From Halorarum halophilum (lineage in GTDB: Archaea > Halobacteriota > Halobacteria > Halobacteriales > Haloferacaceae), in NCBI RefSeq assembly GCF_013401515.1, contig NZ_CP058529.1, positions 744,001 through 808,000 on the forward strand: a DNA stretch of 64,000 nucleotides, given 5' to 3'. The translations under genes and the position numbers were made by a program. Each line of letters begins with the position of its first letter. Within the stretch, counting starts at the first letter, position 1. This document shows, in pieces, positions 50,455 to 58,186 of this stretch. The notes under the pieces are model-generated. The model was not told the DNA's origin and made no database searches. It saw nothing but the letters and a program-made list of their open reading frames with translations.

Positions 50455-51981
50455 TCAGTCGTCGACCGCCGGCGTCGTGACCTCCCCGTCCTCGCCGACT
50501 CGACCCTCCTCCTCGGTGAGGTCGCCCCCGCGCCACGTCCCGCGCTGGTACCAGGCGTAGGCGATGAGGGCGCCGAGCGCGTTCGACACGGCGAACGACA
50601 TCCAGATGCCGGTCTCGTCGAACGCCGCGAACGGGAGGAACGACGGCGGCCGCACCGCGAAGTAGGCGATCGGGAGGCGGATGAGCCCGAGCATCGTGAC
50701 GGAGATGGCCGCCGCGGTGAGCGTTTTGCTCGCGCCGCGGAAGCTCCCCGTGTACGCCCGCATCACGCCGATGAACCCGAAGCTGGGCGCGACCCAGCGC
50801 AGGAAATCCTCCGTGACCGCGACGACGACCGGGTCGTCGGTGAACACGGACGCGATCGGCGCGGCGGCGATCCAGGTGACCACGCCGACGCCCGTGAGCA
50901 CGATCAGCATCACCTTCGCCGCGAGCCGCGCGGCCTCGGCCGCGCGGTCCGGCTTGCCGGCGCCGATGTTCTGGCCGGTCATCGTCTCGACCCCGCGTGC
51001 CACCGCGATCGCCGGGAGGAAGATGACGGAGAACACCCGGACGCCGATCCCATAGCCCGCGACGACGGTCGTCGGGAAGAACGCGACGATGACGAGCATC
51101 AGGTTCACGGAGAGCGAGCGGCCGGTCCCCTCGATCGACGCGGGCACGCCGAGCCTGGCGATCCGCCGGGCGTATGTGAAGTCCGGCGCCATGTCGCGGA
51201 GGTTGATCTCGACACCGCGAACGCCCTGGAACATGATGGCGAGGCCGACCACGAGCGCGATCGACCGGGAGAAGATGGTCGCGTACGCCGCACCGGCGAC
51301 GCCGGATCCGGTGTAGCCGGTGGCGGCGAGCAGGCTCGCCTCCAGCCCCCGCGCACCGAGCATGCCGAACAGGGGGTTGTTCTCGAAGCCGAAGATGAGG
51401 AACGGGTCGATGACGATGTTGAGCACGACCGTCCCCAGCATCACCAGCATCGGCGTGATCGTGTCGCCGTACCCGCGCATGAGCGCGACGAACACGAAGA
51501 AGCCGAACATGAACACGAGCCCCTGCGCGATGATCTCCATGTAGTCGGTCGCCAGCGGGAGCACCTCCTCCGAGGCGCCAAGCAGCGCGAGGAAGTCGCC
51601 GACGAAGAGGTAGCCGATCCCGCCGAGAACGAGCGACGCGATGATGGCGAACGTGACCGTCTGAGAGGCGGCGTACTCGGCCTCGCGCTCCTCGTTGGCG
51701 CCCGTGTGCTGGGCGACGAGGACGCTCCCGGCGACCGAGATGCCCATCCCGAGCGAGATGAGCAGGAACACCATCGGGAAGGCGAACGAGATGGCCGCCA
51801 GCGCCTCGGTGCTGTACTGGCCCAGCCAGAACGTGTCCGCCAGGTTGTAGGCGGTCTGGAGGAGGTTCGTGATGACGATGGGCAGCGAGAGGTACAACAG
51901 CGGCTTCCCGATGTCGCCCGACGTCAGGTCGAACTCATCGCGGCCCTTGAACACCGTCGAGAGGCGGTCGCGCAGGCTCAC
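50455..51981 (-). CDS. MATE-family efflux transporter
   Basis: A 508-residue multidrug/metabolite exporter with 12 helices in two six-helix bundles. 'YLSLPIVITNLLQTAYNLADTFWLGQY' (helix 1) and the paired 'ARLGVPASIEGTGRSLSVNLML' (start of the second half) mark it as MATE. The GTG start overlaps the TetR stop by two bases (GTGA), so repressor and exporter are one operon, read repressor first. Substrate unknown. Confidence 0.92.
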   Translation of the reverse strand: MSLRDRLSTVFKGRDEFDLTSGDIGKPLLYLSLPIVITNLLQTAYNLADTFWLGQYSTEALAAISFAFPMVFLLISLGMGISVAGSVLVAQHTGANEEREAEYAASQTVTFAIIASLVLGGIGYLFVGDFLALLGASEEVLPLATDYMEIIAQGLVFMFGFFVFVALMRGYGDTITPMLVMLGTVVLNIVIDPFLIFGFENNPLFGMLGARGLEASLLAATGYTGSGVAGAAYATIFSRSIALVVGLAIMFQGVRGVEINLRDMAPDFTYARRIARLGVPASIEGTGRSLSVNLMLVIVAFFPTTVVAGYGIGVRVFSVIFLPAIAVARGVETMTGQNIGAGKPDRAAEAARLAAKVMLIVLTGVGVVTWIAAAPIASVFTDDPVVVAVTEDFLRWVAPSFGFIGVMRAYTGSFRGASKTLTAAAISVTMLGLIRLPIAYFAVRPPSFLPFAAFDETGIWMSFAVSNALGALIAYAWYQRGTWRGGDLTEEEGRVGEDGEVTTPAVDD

Positions 51982-52610
51982 TCGGGCACCTCCGGGTCGG
52001 CGTCGAAGGTGGCGTCCGCCCCGTCGACAAGCAGATCCGTGATGTAGTTGACGAGGCGCTCGCGCATCGCGGGCACGTCCTCGCCGACCGCGGCCGAGCG
52101 CGTCCACGTCCCGTGGATGTACGTGACGACGAGCCCCGCCACCTCGTCCGGGTCGGTGTCGGCGCGGAACTCTCCCGCCTCGACGCCGGCAGCCACGAGG
52201 TCGTGGACCTCGCAGCGGAGCCCCTCGTCCATCTCGCGAAGGACCTCGCGGTAGCCGTCGCGGAACGGCGCCTGTGCCTTGATCTCCATGTACGCCGTGT
52301 TGAACTGCTGGTCCGGGCCGTCCTCCGAGGTGCCGAGCACCGTCCGGACGAGCGCGACGAGGCGCTCGGCGGACGTGTCGCCGGCCGGGTCGGCGGTGCG
52401 CTCGGCGAAGTCGTCGCGGAGGTACTCCAGGAACCGCAGGAGGAGGTCCTCCTTGCCCTCGAAGTGGTAGTGGAGGGCGGCCTTGCTCTTGTCCGTCTCG
52501 TCGGCGATGTCCTGCATGGTGAGGTCGGCGTACCCGTGCTCGCAGAGCGCCCGGTACGTCGCCTCCATGAACGCCGTCTCGGTGTCGTGTTCCTGATTCT
52601 CCTGATTCAT
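51978..52610 (-). CDS. TetR-family transcriptional regulator
   Basis: A 210-residue repressor. The helix-turn-helix is 'LTMQDIADETDKSKAALHYHFEGKEDLLLRFL', a canonical TetR domain; the C-terminal ligand domain carries 'GLVVTYIHGTWTRSA'. It is translationally linked to the MATE exporter that follows, and a perfect 16-base palindrome lies 45 to 60 bases upstream of its start, so self-repression relieved by the exported compound is likely. Confidence 0.93.
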   Translation of the reverse strand: MNQENQEHDTETAFMEATYRALCEHGYADLTMQDIADETDKSKAALHYHFEGKEDLLLRFLEYLRDDFAERTADPAGDTSAERLVALVRTVLGTSEDGPDQQFNTAYMEIKAQAPFRDGYREVLREMDEGLRCEVHDLVAAGVEAGEFRADTDPDEVAGLVVTYIHGTWTRSAAVGEDVPAMRERLVNYITDLLVDGADATFDADPEVPE

Positions 52611-52654
52611 CGTGGTGGAGGGAAATCCGACCGTGAAGCCGGCTCTACCGTAAC

Positions 52655-52670
52655 CTGACTGGCCAGTCAG
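52655..52670. promoter_or_regulatory. TetR operator palindrome
   Basis: CTGACTGG-CCAGTCAG, a perfect 16-base palindrome 45 to 60 bases before the TetR start and 159 bases before the PurD-like gene. It is of the 'TGACTGGCCAGTCA' kind common for TetR operators. The adjoining TCAGTCAAG extends half of it. The minus-strand TATA-like element lies close by, so binding should block the TetR-MATE promoter. Confidence 0.75.
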
Positions 52671-52828
52671 TCAAGCCTTTCGATTGCAGCGAACCGGGGG
52701 GTCGAAATGCACCGATTCGGGCAGGGCTCGTGGCCGGGCGCCCGAGTAGGTTCGGGGTACCCTCACCCCCTGCGGCCGTCGCGTCGGGTCGCCACCGGCT
52801 ATATAAGCCCGCCCTGTGGCTCCCCACC

Positions 52829-54199
52829 ATGGAGCCGAAACGGTTCCTCTTCTGCTCGCTGGACGCCGCCCTCATCGGCGACGTCGCCCGGCGGGTGTAC
52901 GAGGAGGGCCACGACGTGCGGTACTACATCGAGGCGGAGAGCGACCGCGAGATCGCAGACGGCTTTGTCCACAAGACGGACGACTGGCGCGCCGAGTCGG
53001 ACTGGGCCGACGTGATCGTCTTCGACGACATCTGGGTCGGCTCCGATATCGGGACGGGTCGACTGGCACAGGATCTCCGCGCGGATGGGCACGCCGTCGT
53101 CGGCGGGACGCCGAACACCGACCTGCTGGAGGAGGACCGGGGGTACGCGATGGACGTCCTCGAGGAGCACGGGGTGACCACGCTCGAACACCGCGAGTTC
53201 TCCGACTTCGGCGCCGCCATCGAACACGTCAGGGAGCACCCGGCACCCTACGTCATCAAACCGCTGGGCGAGGTGCAGAACGTCAAGCGCCTGGTGTACG
53301 TCGGGCGCGAGGCCGACGGGAGCGACGTGGTCGACGTGCTGGAGGCGTACGAGAAGGCGTGGGGCCACCGGATGAAGGGGTTCCAGCTCCAGCGCCGCGC
53401 CGAGGGCGTCGAGGTGGCGGTCTGCGGCTTCTTCGACGGCGAGTCGTTCGTCGACCGGATCAACTTCAACTTCGAGCACAAGCGGCTCTTCCCGGGGAAC
53501 ATCGGCCCCTCGACCGGCGAGATGGGAACCTCGATGTTCTGGGCGGGGCGGAACGAACTGTTCTCCCGAACGCTCGGGAAGCTGGAGGGCTGGCTGGCCG
53601 ACGAGGGGTACGTCGGCAGCATCGACCTCAACTGCATCGTCGACGAGACGGGCATCTACCCGCTGGAGTTCACCCCGCGGTTCGGCTACCCGACCATCAC
53701 GCTCCAGGAGGAGTCGTTCGAGTCGCCGACGGGCGAGTTCCTCTACGACCTCGCGCACGGGAACGATCCGGACCTTCGGGTCCACCAGGGGTACCAGGTC
53801 GGCGTCCGGGTGGTCCTCCCGCCGTTCCCGTTCGACGACGGGAAGACGTACGACGAGAACTCGCGCAACGCCGCCGTGGTCTTCGAGACCGACTCGCGCG
53901 AGGGGATCCACATCGAGGACGCGAAGTGCGTGTCGGTGGGCGAGGGCGGACCGGGGAGCGAGGAGCCGTGCGACCCGAGCGCGAACGACGACGGCCAGTG
54001 GCGCGCCGCCGGCGAGTCCGGGATGCCGCTGGTGGTCACCGGCAAGGGGACCACGATGCGGGAGGCGAGGGAGCAGGCGTACGGCCGGATCGACGACATC
54101 GTCATCCCGAACCTCTACTACCGCGACGACATCGGCGAGCGGTGGATCGAGGGTGAGGGCGACAAACTCCTCGCGTGGGGCTACCTCGGACCCGCCTGA
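52829..54199 (+). CDS. ATP-grasp enzyme resembling PurD (phosphoribosylamine-glycine ligase)
   Basis: A 456-residue ATP-grasp ligase. The N-terminal Rossmann-like part ('MEPKRFLFCSLDAALIGDVA') and 'PYVIKPLGEVQNVKRLVYVG', 'GVEVAVCGFFDG' and 'IYPLEFTPRFGYPTITLQ' follow the PurD layout, with the C-terminal GARS-like domain. The canonical N-terminal 'GSGGREHA' loop is absent, so a true PurD role is uncertain; it may be a paralogue with a different amine substrate. Leaderless start from TATATAAG at 52800-52807. Confidence 0.82.
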   Translation: MEPKRFLFCSLDAALIGDVARRVYEEGHDVRYYIEAESDREIADGFVHKTDDWRAESDWADVIVFDDIWVGSDIGTGRLAQDLRADGHAVVGGTPNTDLLEEDRGYAMDVLEEHGVTTLEHREFSDFGAAIEHVREHPAPYVIKPLGEVQNVKRLVYVGREADGSDVVDVLEAYEKAWGHRMKGFQLQRRAEGVEVAVCGFFDGESFVDRINFNFEHKRLFPGNIGPSTGEMGTSMFWAGRNELFSRTLGKLEGWLADEGYVGSIDLNCIVDETGIYPLEFTPRFGYPTITLQEESFESPTGEFLYDLAHGNDPDLRVHQGYQVGVRVVLPPFPFDDGKTYDENSRNAAVVFETDSREGIHIEDAKCVSVGEGGPGSEEPCDPSANDDGQWRAAGESGMPLVVTGKGTTMREAREQAYGRIDDIVIPNLYYRDDIGERWIEGEGDKLLAWGYLGPA

Positions 54200-54274
54200 A
54201 CGCGGAACGGCGGACGGTCACACGGGGTTCGGTCAGCCCCGAGGGGGGCGAGGGCCGTGGTACCGCGACTCGCG

Positions 54275-54290
54275 GAAGGGTTATCCCTTC
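54275..54290. promoter_or_regulatory. Inverted repeat at the TATA box of the second cold-shock gene
   Basis: GAAGGG-TTAT-CCCTTC, six-base arms around the TATA-like TTATCC that sits 27 to 32 bases before ATG 54313. A regulator or DNA-structure effect at this site could control the gene. The other cold-shock gene's promoter (near 1303) lacks such a repeat. Confidence 0.55.
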
Positions 54291-54312
54291 GGCCCCTCTC
54301 AGTTCGGTTGCA

Positions 54313-54507
54313 ATGGCGAAAGGCAAGGTTGATTTCTTCAACGACACGGGCGGTTACGGTTTCATTTCCACCGAGGACGCGGACGACGACGTTTTCTTCC
54401 ACATGGAAGATGTCGGCGGCGAGGACCTCACGGAAGGACAGGAGATCGAGTTCGACATCGAGCAGGCCCCCAAGGGCCCGCGCGCGACGAACGTCGAGCG
54501 CCTGTAA
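54313..54507 (+). CDS. Cold-shock protein, CspA family (copy 2)
   Basis: A 64-residue single OB-fold protein, very similar to the one at 1072 ('GGYGFISTEDADDDVFFHMED', differing in a few residues). Likely an RNA chaperone. Leaderless from TTATCC. The two copies sit at opposite ends of the window with different promoter structures, so they may be regulated separately. Confidence 0.95.
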   Translation: MAKGKVDFFNDTGGYGFISTEDADDDVFFHMEDVGGEDLTEGQEIEFDIEQAPKGPRATNVERL

Positions 54508-54624
54508 GGACACTCGCAGTCGCCGACAGGCGACGACCGAGCACCACACGACTTCACGATTTTAGGGACGCCGACCGAACAGCGGCGACTCCGACGCTGT
54601 AGGCAGGGTCGATACCCGACTGCT

Positions 54625-54879
54625 TCAGATCCTGAGCAGCGCGAACGGCCCGCCGAGCGCCATCGCCAGGCCGACGAGGCCGAAGACGACCGCGACGACG
54701 CGGAGGAGCGTCACCTGCGCGTCGGTCGGCTCGATCGTCGCCAGGCTCCCGTCGGGGGACCGGATCCGCCGCGCGGAGAGTTCGCGCGGCTTCCACGCCA
54801 TCGCGAACGCGACGACTGCGAACAGGAGGCCGAAGAGGCGGAACAGCCCGAACCCGGGACCGAACTGGAGGGGGATCAC
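54625..54879 (-). CDS. Small membrane protein (DUF6199-like)
   Basis: An 84-residue protein with two hydrophobic helices ('LFRLFGLLFAVVAFAMAW' and 'LLRVVAVVFGLVGLAMALGG') around a short charged loop with 'KPRELSARRIRSPDGSLATIEPTDAQ'. The layout (helix, W-K/P loop, 'EPTD', helix) resembles DUF6199 small membrane proteins. The GTG at 54879 is the likely start; the frame upstream shows no coding character. It is divergent from the aldo/keto reductase. Confidence 0.65.
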   Translation of the reverse strand: MIPLQFGPGFGLFRLFGLLFAVVAFAMAWKPRELSARRIRSPDGSLATIEPTDAQVTLLRVVAVVFGLVGLAMALGGPFALLRI

Positions 54880-54964
54880 GGGCGGGGGTTGGTTCGGACG
54901 TAGATGAACGCCACGGTATCGCCGCCGAATCCCCTTTCCAACTGGCGACCCGACGTCCGCGTGT

Positions 54965-55822
54965 ATGAGCAAGACACCCGACGCCGGCGCTGCCGGCACG
55001 TTCGACCTCGACGGGGAGACGACCGTGAACCGAATGGGATTCGGCGCGATGCGGCTCTGCGGCGAGGGCATCATCGGCCGCCCCGACGACGAGGACGAAG
55101 CACGCGAGGTCGTCGGGCACGCGCTCGACCTGGGCGTCGACTTCGTCGACACCGCGGACTCCTACGGCCCCGGCGTCTCCGAGCGCCTCCTCCGGGAGGC
55201 CGGCGCGCCCGAGGACGCCGTCGTCGCGACGAAGGCGGGGCTGCTCCGCGACGATAGCGGGGAGTGGAAACCCCACGCCGACCCCGACTACGTCAGGAAC
55301 CAGGTGCTCGTCAGCAAGGACCGCCTCGGCGTGGACACCATCGACCTCTACCAGCTCCACCGGCCCGACCCGGACACCCCGTTCGCCGACAGCGTCGCGG
55401 CGTTCGCGGAGCTGAAGGACGAGGGACACGTCTCGCACGTCGGCCTCTCGAACGTCTCCGTCGAACAACTGGACGAGGCGAGAGAGCAGGTCGACGTCGC
55501 GACCGTCCAGAACGACTACAACGTGGCGAACCGCGAGCACGAGGACGTGCTCGAGGCCTGCGAGGACGCGGGCGTCGGGTTCATCCCCTACTTCCCGCTC
55601 GCCGCGGGCGACCTCGGCGACGCCGCCGCCCCCCTCGCCGAGATCGCCGACGAACACGACGCCACCGAGCGCCAGGTCGCGCTCGCCTGGCTGCTCGGCC
55701 GGTCGGACGTGACGCTCCCGATCCCGGGCACGTCGAGCGTCGACCACCTCAAGGAGAACGTCGGCGCGGCCGAACTCGAACTGTCCGACGACGAACTCGC
55801 GCGCCTCACGGACGCGGCCTGA
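54965..55822 (+). CDS. Aldo/keto reductase
   Basis: A 285-residue (beta/alpha)8 NAD(P)H-dependent oxidoreductase. It has 'GFGAMRLCGEGI', the catalytic 'VDFVDTADSYGPGVSERLL' (Asp/Tyr), 'ATKAGL' (Lys), 'LYQLHRPDPDTP' (His), and the C-terminal phosphate-binding 'IPGTSSVDHLKENVGAA'. Substrate unknown. The stop is directly followed by the stop of the convergent small membrane protein at 55823. Confidence 0.93.
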   Translation: MSKTPDAGAAGTFDLDGETTVNRMGFGAMRLCGEGIIGRPDDEDEAREVVGHALDLGVDFVDTADSYGPGVSERLLREAGAPEDAVVATKAGLLRDDSGEWKPHADPDYVRNQVLVSKDRLGVDTIDLYQLHRPDPDTPFADSVAAFAELKDEGHVSHVGLSNVSVEQLDEAREQVDVATVQNDYNVANREHEDVLEACEDAGVGFIPYFPLAAGDLGDAAAPLAEIADEHDATERQVALAWLLGRSDVTLPIPGTSSVDHLKENVGAAELELSDDELARLTDAA

Positions 55823-56017
55823 TCAGGCCGCGCGCCAGCTCCGGAGGTCCCGCGCGACCAGGACCGACACCAGCACGAGCGCGACGACGGACCCGAGGAC
55901 CGTCACGGGGGACCACTCGAGCACGAGACCGTACAGCAGCGCCAGCATGGCGACGACGCCCACGACGAGCACGACCAGATAGCGAATCAACCAGTCCTCC
56001 GCCGCTCTCTCGCCCAT
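55823..56017 (-). CDS. Small two-helix membrane protein
   Basis: A 64-residue protein: 'MGERAAEDWLIRY' cytoplasmic start, then two hydrophobic helices ('LVVLVVGVVAMLALLYGLVL' and 'TVLGSVVALVLVSVLVA') and a short basic tail. The start at ATG 56017 is preferred over an in-frame ATG further up. No family recognised. It stops one base after the convergent reductase gene. Confidence 0.68.
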   Translation of the reverse strand: MGERAAEDWLIRYLVVLVVGVVAMLALLYGLVLEWSPVTVLGSVVALVLVSVLVARDLRSWRAA

Positions 56018-56069
56018 TGTCGTCCGGAACTCCAACGGGGTCCGTAAAAAGACCGTCGTCATCCCGTCG

Positions 56070-56804
56070 CTATGGGGCGGAGAGGAGTCCCACGAGTCCC
56101 GGGGCGAACGCCCAGCCCACCAGCGCCGCCGCGAGCGCGCCACCGACTAGGTCGGCGCGACCCGGCCGGAGGTCCGGGCGCGTCGGGTCCCAGGAGAGGC
56201 ATCGGGCGCGCATCGCGACGGCGAGCCTGTCGGCACGGCCGAGCGCGCGACCGAGTCCGGCCGCCGCGACGAGCCGAACTCGATCCCGGAGGGGTCGTTC
56301 GGTGCCGAGGCGTGCGCTACTGGCCTCTCGTGCGCGGGCGACGTCCGCCTGCAGGAGGGGCAGGAACCGGAAGACGAGCCCGACCCCCAGGGCGGCCAGC
56401 CGTCCGACCCGCCCTGGAATCGCCCAGGCGACGGCGGCCTCGGAGTGGCGCACCGGCGTCGTTCTCACGTAGGTGAGCGCGAGCGCCAGCAGGAGCAGGG
56501 TCCGATAGCTCGCCAGCGCGGGTGCGACGGCGTCCCCAAGGTCGAGCCACGGCGACCCGAACCGAGCCGCCTCGATGATCGGTCCGGCGGCCAGGAACGG
56601 CACGACCACGCGGACCTCGCGGAACGCCGTTCGCGGTCGGAGCCCGGCGGCCCCGAGTACGCCGAGCACGAGGACCGTGAGCACGAGCAGTCCGAGAGGC
56701 GTCGTATGCACGAACGCCGCGGCGACGAACGCGACCTGGACCCCGAGCTTCGTCCGGGGGTCGAGCCGGTGGACGAGCGTCTCGCCGGAGGCGTAGGCGA
56801 GCAT
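56070..56804 (-). CDS. bioN: ECF transporter transmembrane protein EcfT (BioN-type)
   Basis: A 244-residue membrane component of an energy-coupling-factor importer. Helices 1-4 are followed by the cytoplasmic coupling region with 'PVRHSEAAVAWAIPGR' and the 'ARLGTERPLRDRVRL' and 'MRARCLSWDPTRP' segments (Ala-Arg-Gly-like motifs) that contact the ATPase. It is third in a bioY-ecfA-ecfT operon, sharing the TGATG junction with ecfA, so it most likely serves biotin uptake. Confidence 0.9.
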   Translation of the reverse strand: MLAYASGETLVHRLDPRTKLGVQVAFVAAAFVHTTPLGLLVLTVLVLGVLGAAGLRPRTAFREVRVVVPFLAAGPIIEAARFGSPWLDLGDAVAPALASYRTLLLLALALTYVRTTPVRHSEAAVAWAIPGRVGRLAALGVGLVFRFLPLLQADVARAREASSARLGTERPLRDRVRLVAAAGLGRALGRADRLAVAMRARCLSWDPTRPDLRPGRADLVGGALAAALVGWAFAPGLVGLLSAP

Positions 56805-57505
56805 CAATCCGGGACGCGGACCGGGAGGTCCGCGAGCGCGTCGCGCACCTCGGCGGGCGGGCCGTCGACGGTGACCCGGCCGTTCGAGAGCACGACGAGT
56901 CTGTCCGCGCGGTCGAACACGTCGCGGAGGTCGTGGGTGACGACGACGACGCCCGTTCCTCCGGCCCGGAGGTCGTCGAGGCGCGAGAGGACGGAACGAC
57001 GGGCCGGTTCGTCCAGCCCCGTGAACGGCTCGTCGAGCACGAGGTGGTTGGGGTGCATCGCGAGCGCACCGGCGATGGCGACTCGCTCGCGCTCGCCGCC
57101 GGAGAGCCGGTCGACGCGCTCGTCCTCGCGGCCCGACAGCCCGACCGCCTCCAGCGCGTCCGCGACGCGGGCGTCGATCTCGGCACGCGGGAGCCCCAGG
57201 TTCTCCGGGCCGAACGCCACGTCCGCGCCGACGGTCGCCGCGACGAACGAGTCGCGAGGGTCCTGGAACACCATCCCCACGGCGGTTCGGGCGGCGACGA
57301 GGTCCGAGCCCACGGCCGTCCCGTCCACGACGACCTCGCCCTCGTCGGGCGCGAGGAGGCCGTTGAAGTGCCGGACGAGCGTCGTCTTCCCCGAGCCGTT
57401 GGCGCCGGCGAGGACGAGGAACTCGCCGTCCGGGATCGACAGGGAGACGTCGTCGAGCGCGACCGCGCCGCCGTAGCGGTGGGTCACACCGCGGACCGAG
57501 ATCAT
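56804..57505 (-). CDS. bioM: ECF transporter ATP-binding protein EcfA (BioM-type)
   Basis: A 233-residue ATPase with Walker A 'AGANGSGKTTLVRHF', Q-loop 'GMVFQDPRDSFVAATV', signature 'LSGGERERVAIAGALAM' and Walker B 'HLVLDEPFTGLD'; 'FQDPRDSF' and 'VAFGPENLGL' match ECF/CbiO-type ATPases. Second in the biotin operon, its start codon is adjacent to the bioY stop and its stop overlaps the ecfT start. Confidence 0.92.
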   Translation of the reverse strand: MISVRGVTHRYGGAVALDDVSLSIPDGEFLVLAGANGSGKTTLVRHFNGLLAPDEGEVVVDGTAVGSDLVAARTAVGMVFQDPRDSFVAATVGADVAFGPENLGLPRAEIDARVADALEAVGLSGREDERVDRLSGGERERVAIAGALAMHPNHLVLDEPFTGLDEPARRSVLSRLDDLRAGGTGVVVVTHDLRDVFDRADRLVVLSNGRVTVDGPPAEVRDALADLPVRVPD

Positions 57506-58087
57506 CTACCGGGCGACCACGGCGTCGCTCCGGACGACGCCGATCGTCGCGGCCATCTTGACGAGTTCGGCCGGGACGAACGGGACGGCGGCCGCGAGGA
57601 GCGCCGTGACGAGCCCCACGTCGCCGACGACGGCGTACCCTACTGTGCCGAACGTGTAGACGACGAGCGTGGCCGCAACCATCCCGCCGACGAGGCGGGG
57701 GAGTCCGACCTCGGCGGGATCGACGAGGTCGCCGACGCCGTGGGCCGCGAGGCCGACGACGCCCGCAGCGAACGGGTACGACCAGAGGTAGCCACCCCAC
57801 TGGCCGAACAGTACCCCGACGCCGGCGGCGCCGTAGGCGAACACCGGCGCACCGACGACGCCGGCGAGGATGTACAGCACCATCGAGGACGCCCCCCAGA
57901 CGGGGCCGAGAAACGCGCCGGCGAGGAAGACGCCGAGCACCTGCAGCGTGAACGGGACCGACGTCACCGGAAGCTGGAACGACACGTACGCGAACACGCC
58001 CGTGAGCGCCGCGAACAGCGCCGCGCGGGCGAGGTTGCCAACGACCGCGTCGCCGACGAGGTCGACCTGCCGAGTGTCCGTGCTCAT
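57506..58087 (-). CDS. bioY: Biotin transporter BioY (S component)
   Basis: A 193-residue, six-helix substrate-binding membrane protein. 'FAYVSFQLPVTSVPFTLQVLGVFLAGAFLGP' (split) and 'LAGVVGAPVFAYGAAGVGVLFGQWGGYLWSYP' carry the family's helix 1-3 signature, including the 'P.T.Q' and 'G.P.F' biotin-pocket motifs. It is the first gene of the operon, with a BirA-type box immediately upstream. With EcfA and EcfT it imports biotin. Confidence 0.94.
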   Translation of the reverse strand: MSTDTRQVDLVGDAVVGNLARAALFAALTGVFAYVSFQLPVTSVPFTLQVLGVFLAGAFLGPVWGASSMVLYILAGVVGAPVFAYGAAGVGVLFGQWGGYLWSYPFAAGVVGLAAHGVGDLVDPAEVGLPRLVGGMVAATLVVYTFGTVGYAVVGDVGLVTALLAAAVPFVPAELVKMAATIGVVRSDAVVAR

Positions 58088-58096
58088 CGTCCGCTC

Positions 58097-58124
58097 GTAA
58101 ACCGAGCGGTGAGTAAGGGTTTAC
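58097..58124. promoter_or_regulatory. BirA-like biotin operator upstream of bioY
   Basis: GTAAACC (58097-58103), 14 bases, then GGTTTAC (58118-58124), 10 to 37 bases before the bioY start. This fits the known BirA box (TTGTAAACC, 14-16 bases, GGTTTACAA) in all seven inner bases of both arms and in the spacing. A separate hairpin CCGCTCG-TAAAC-CGAGCGG (58091-58109) overlaps the start-proximal arm. A biotin-protein ligase with a DNA-binding domain would be expected elsewhere in the genome. Confidence 0.75.
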
Positions 58125-58186
58125 GGAGTTCCGGTGACCCACGCGCTGGGGAGCGGACCCCGCCCGTGGAAGCCCGTCGAACCGTC

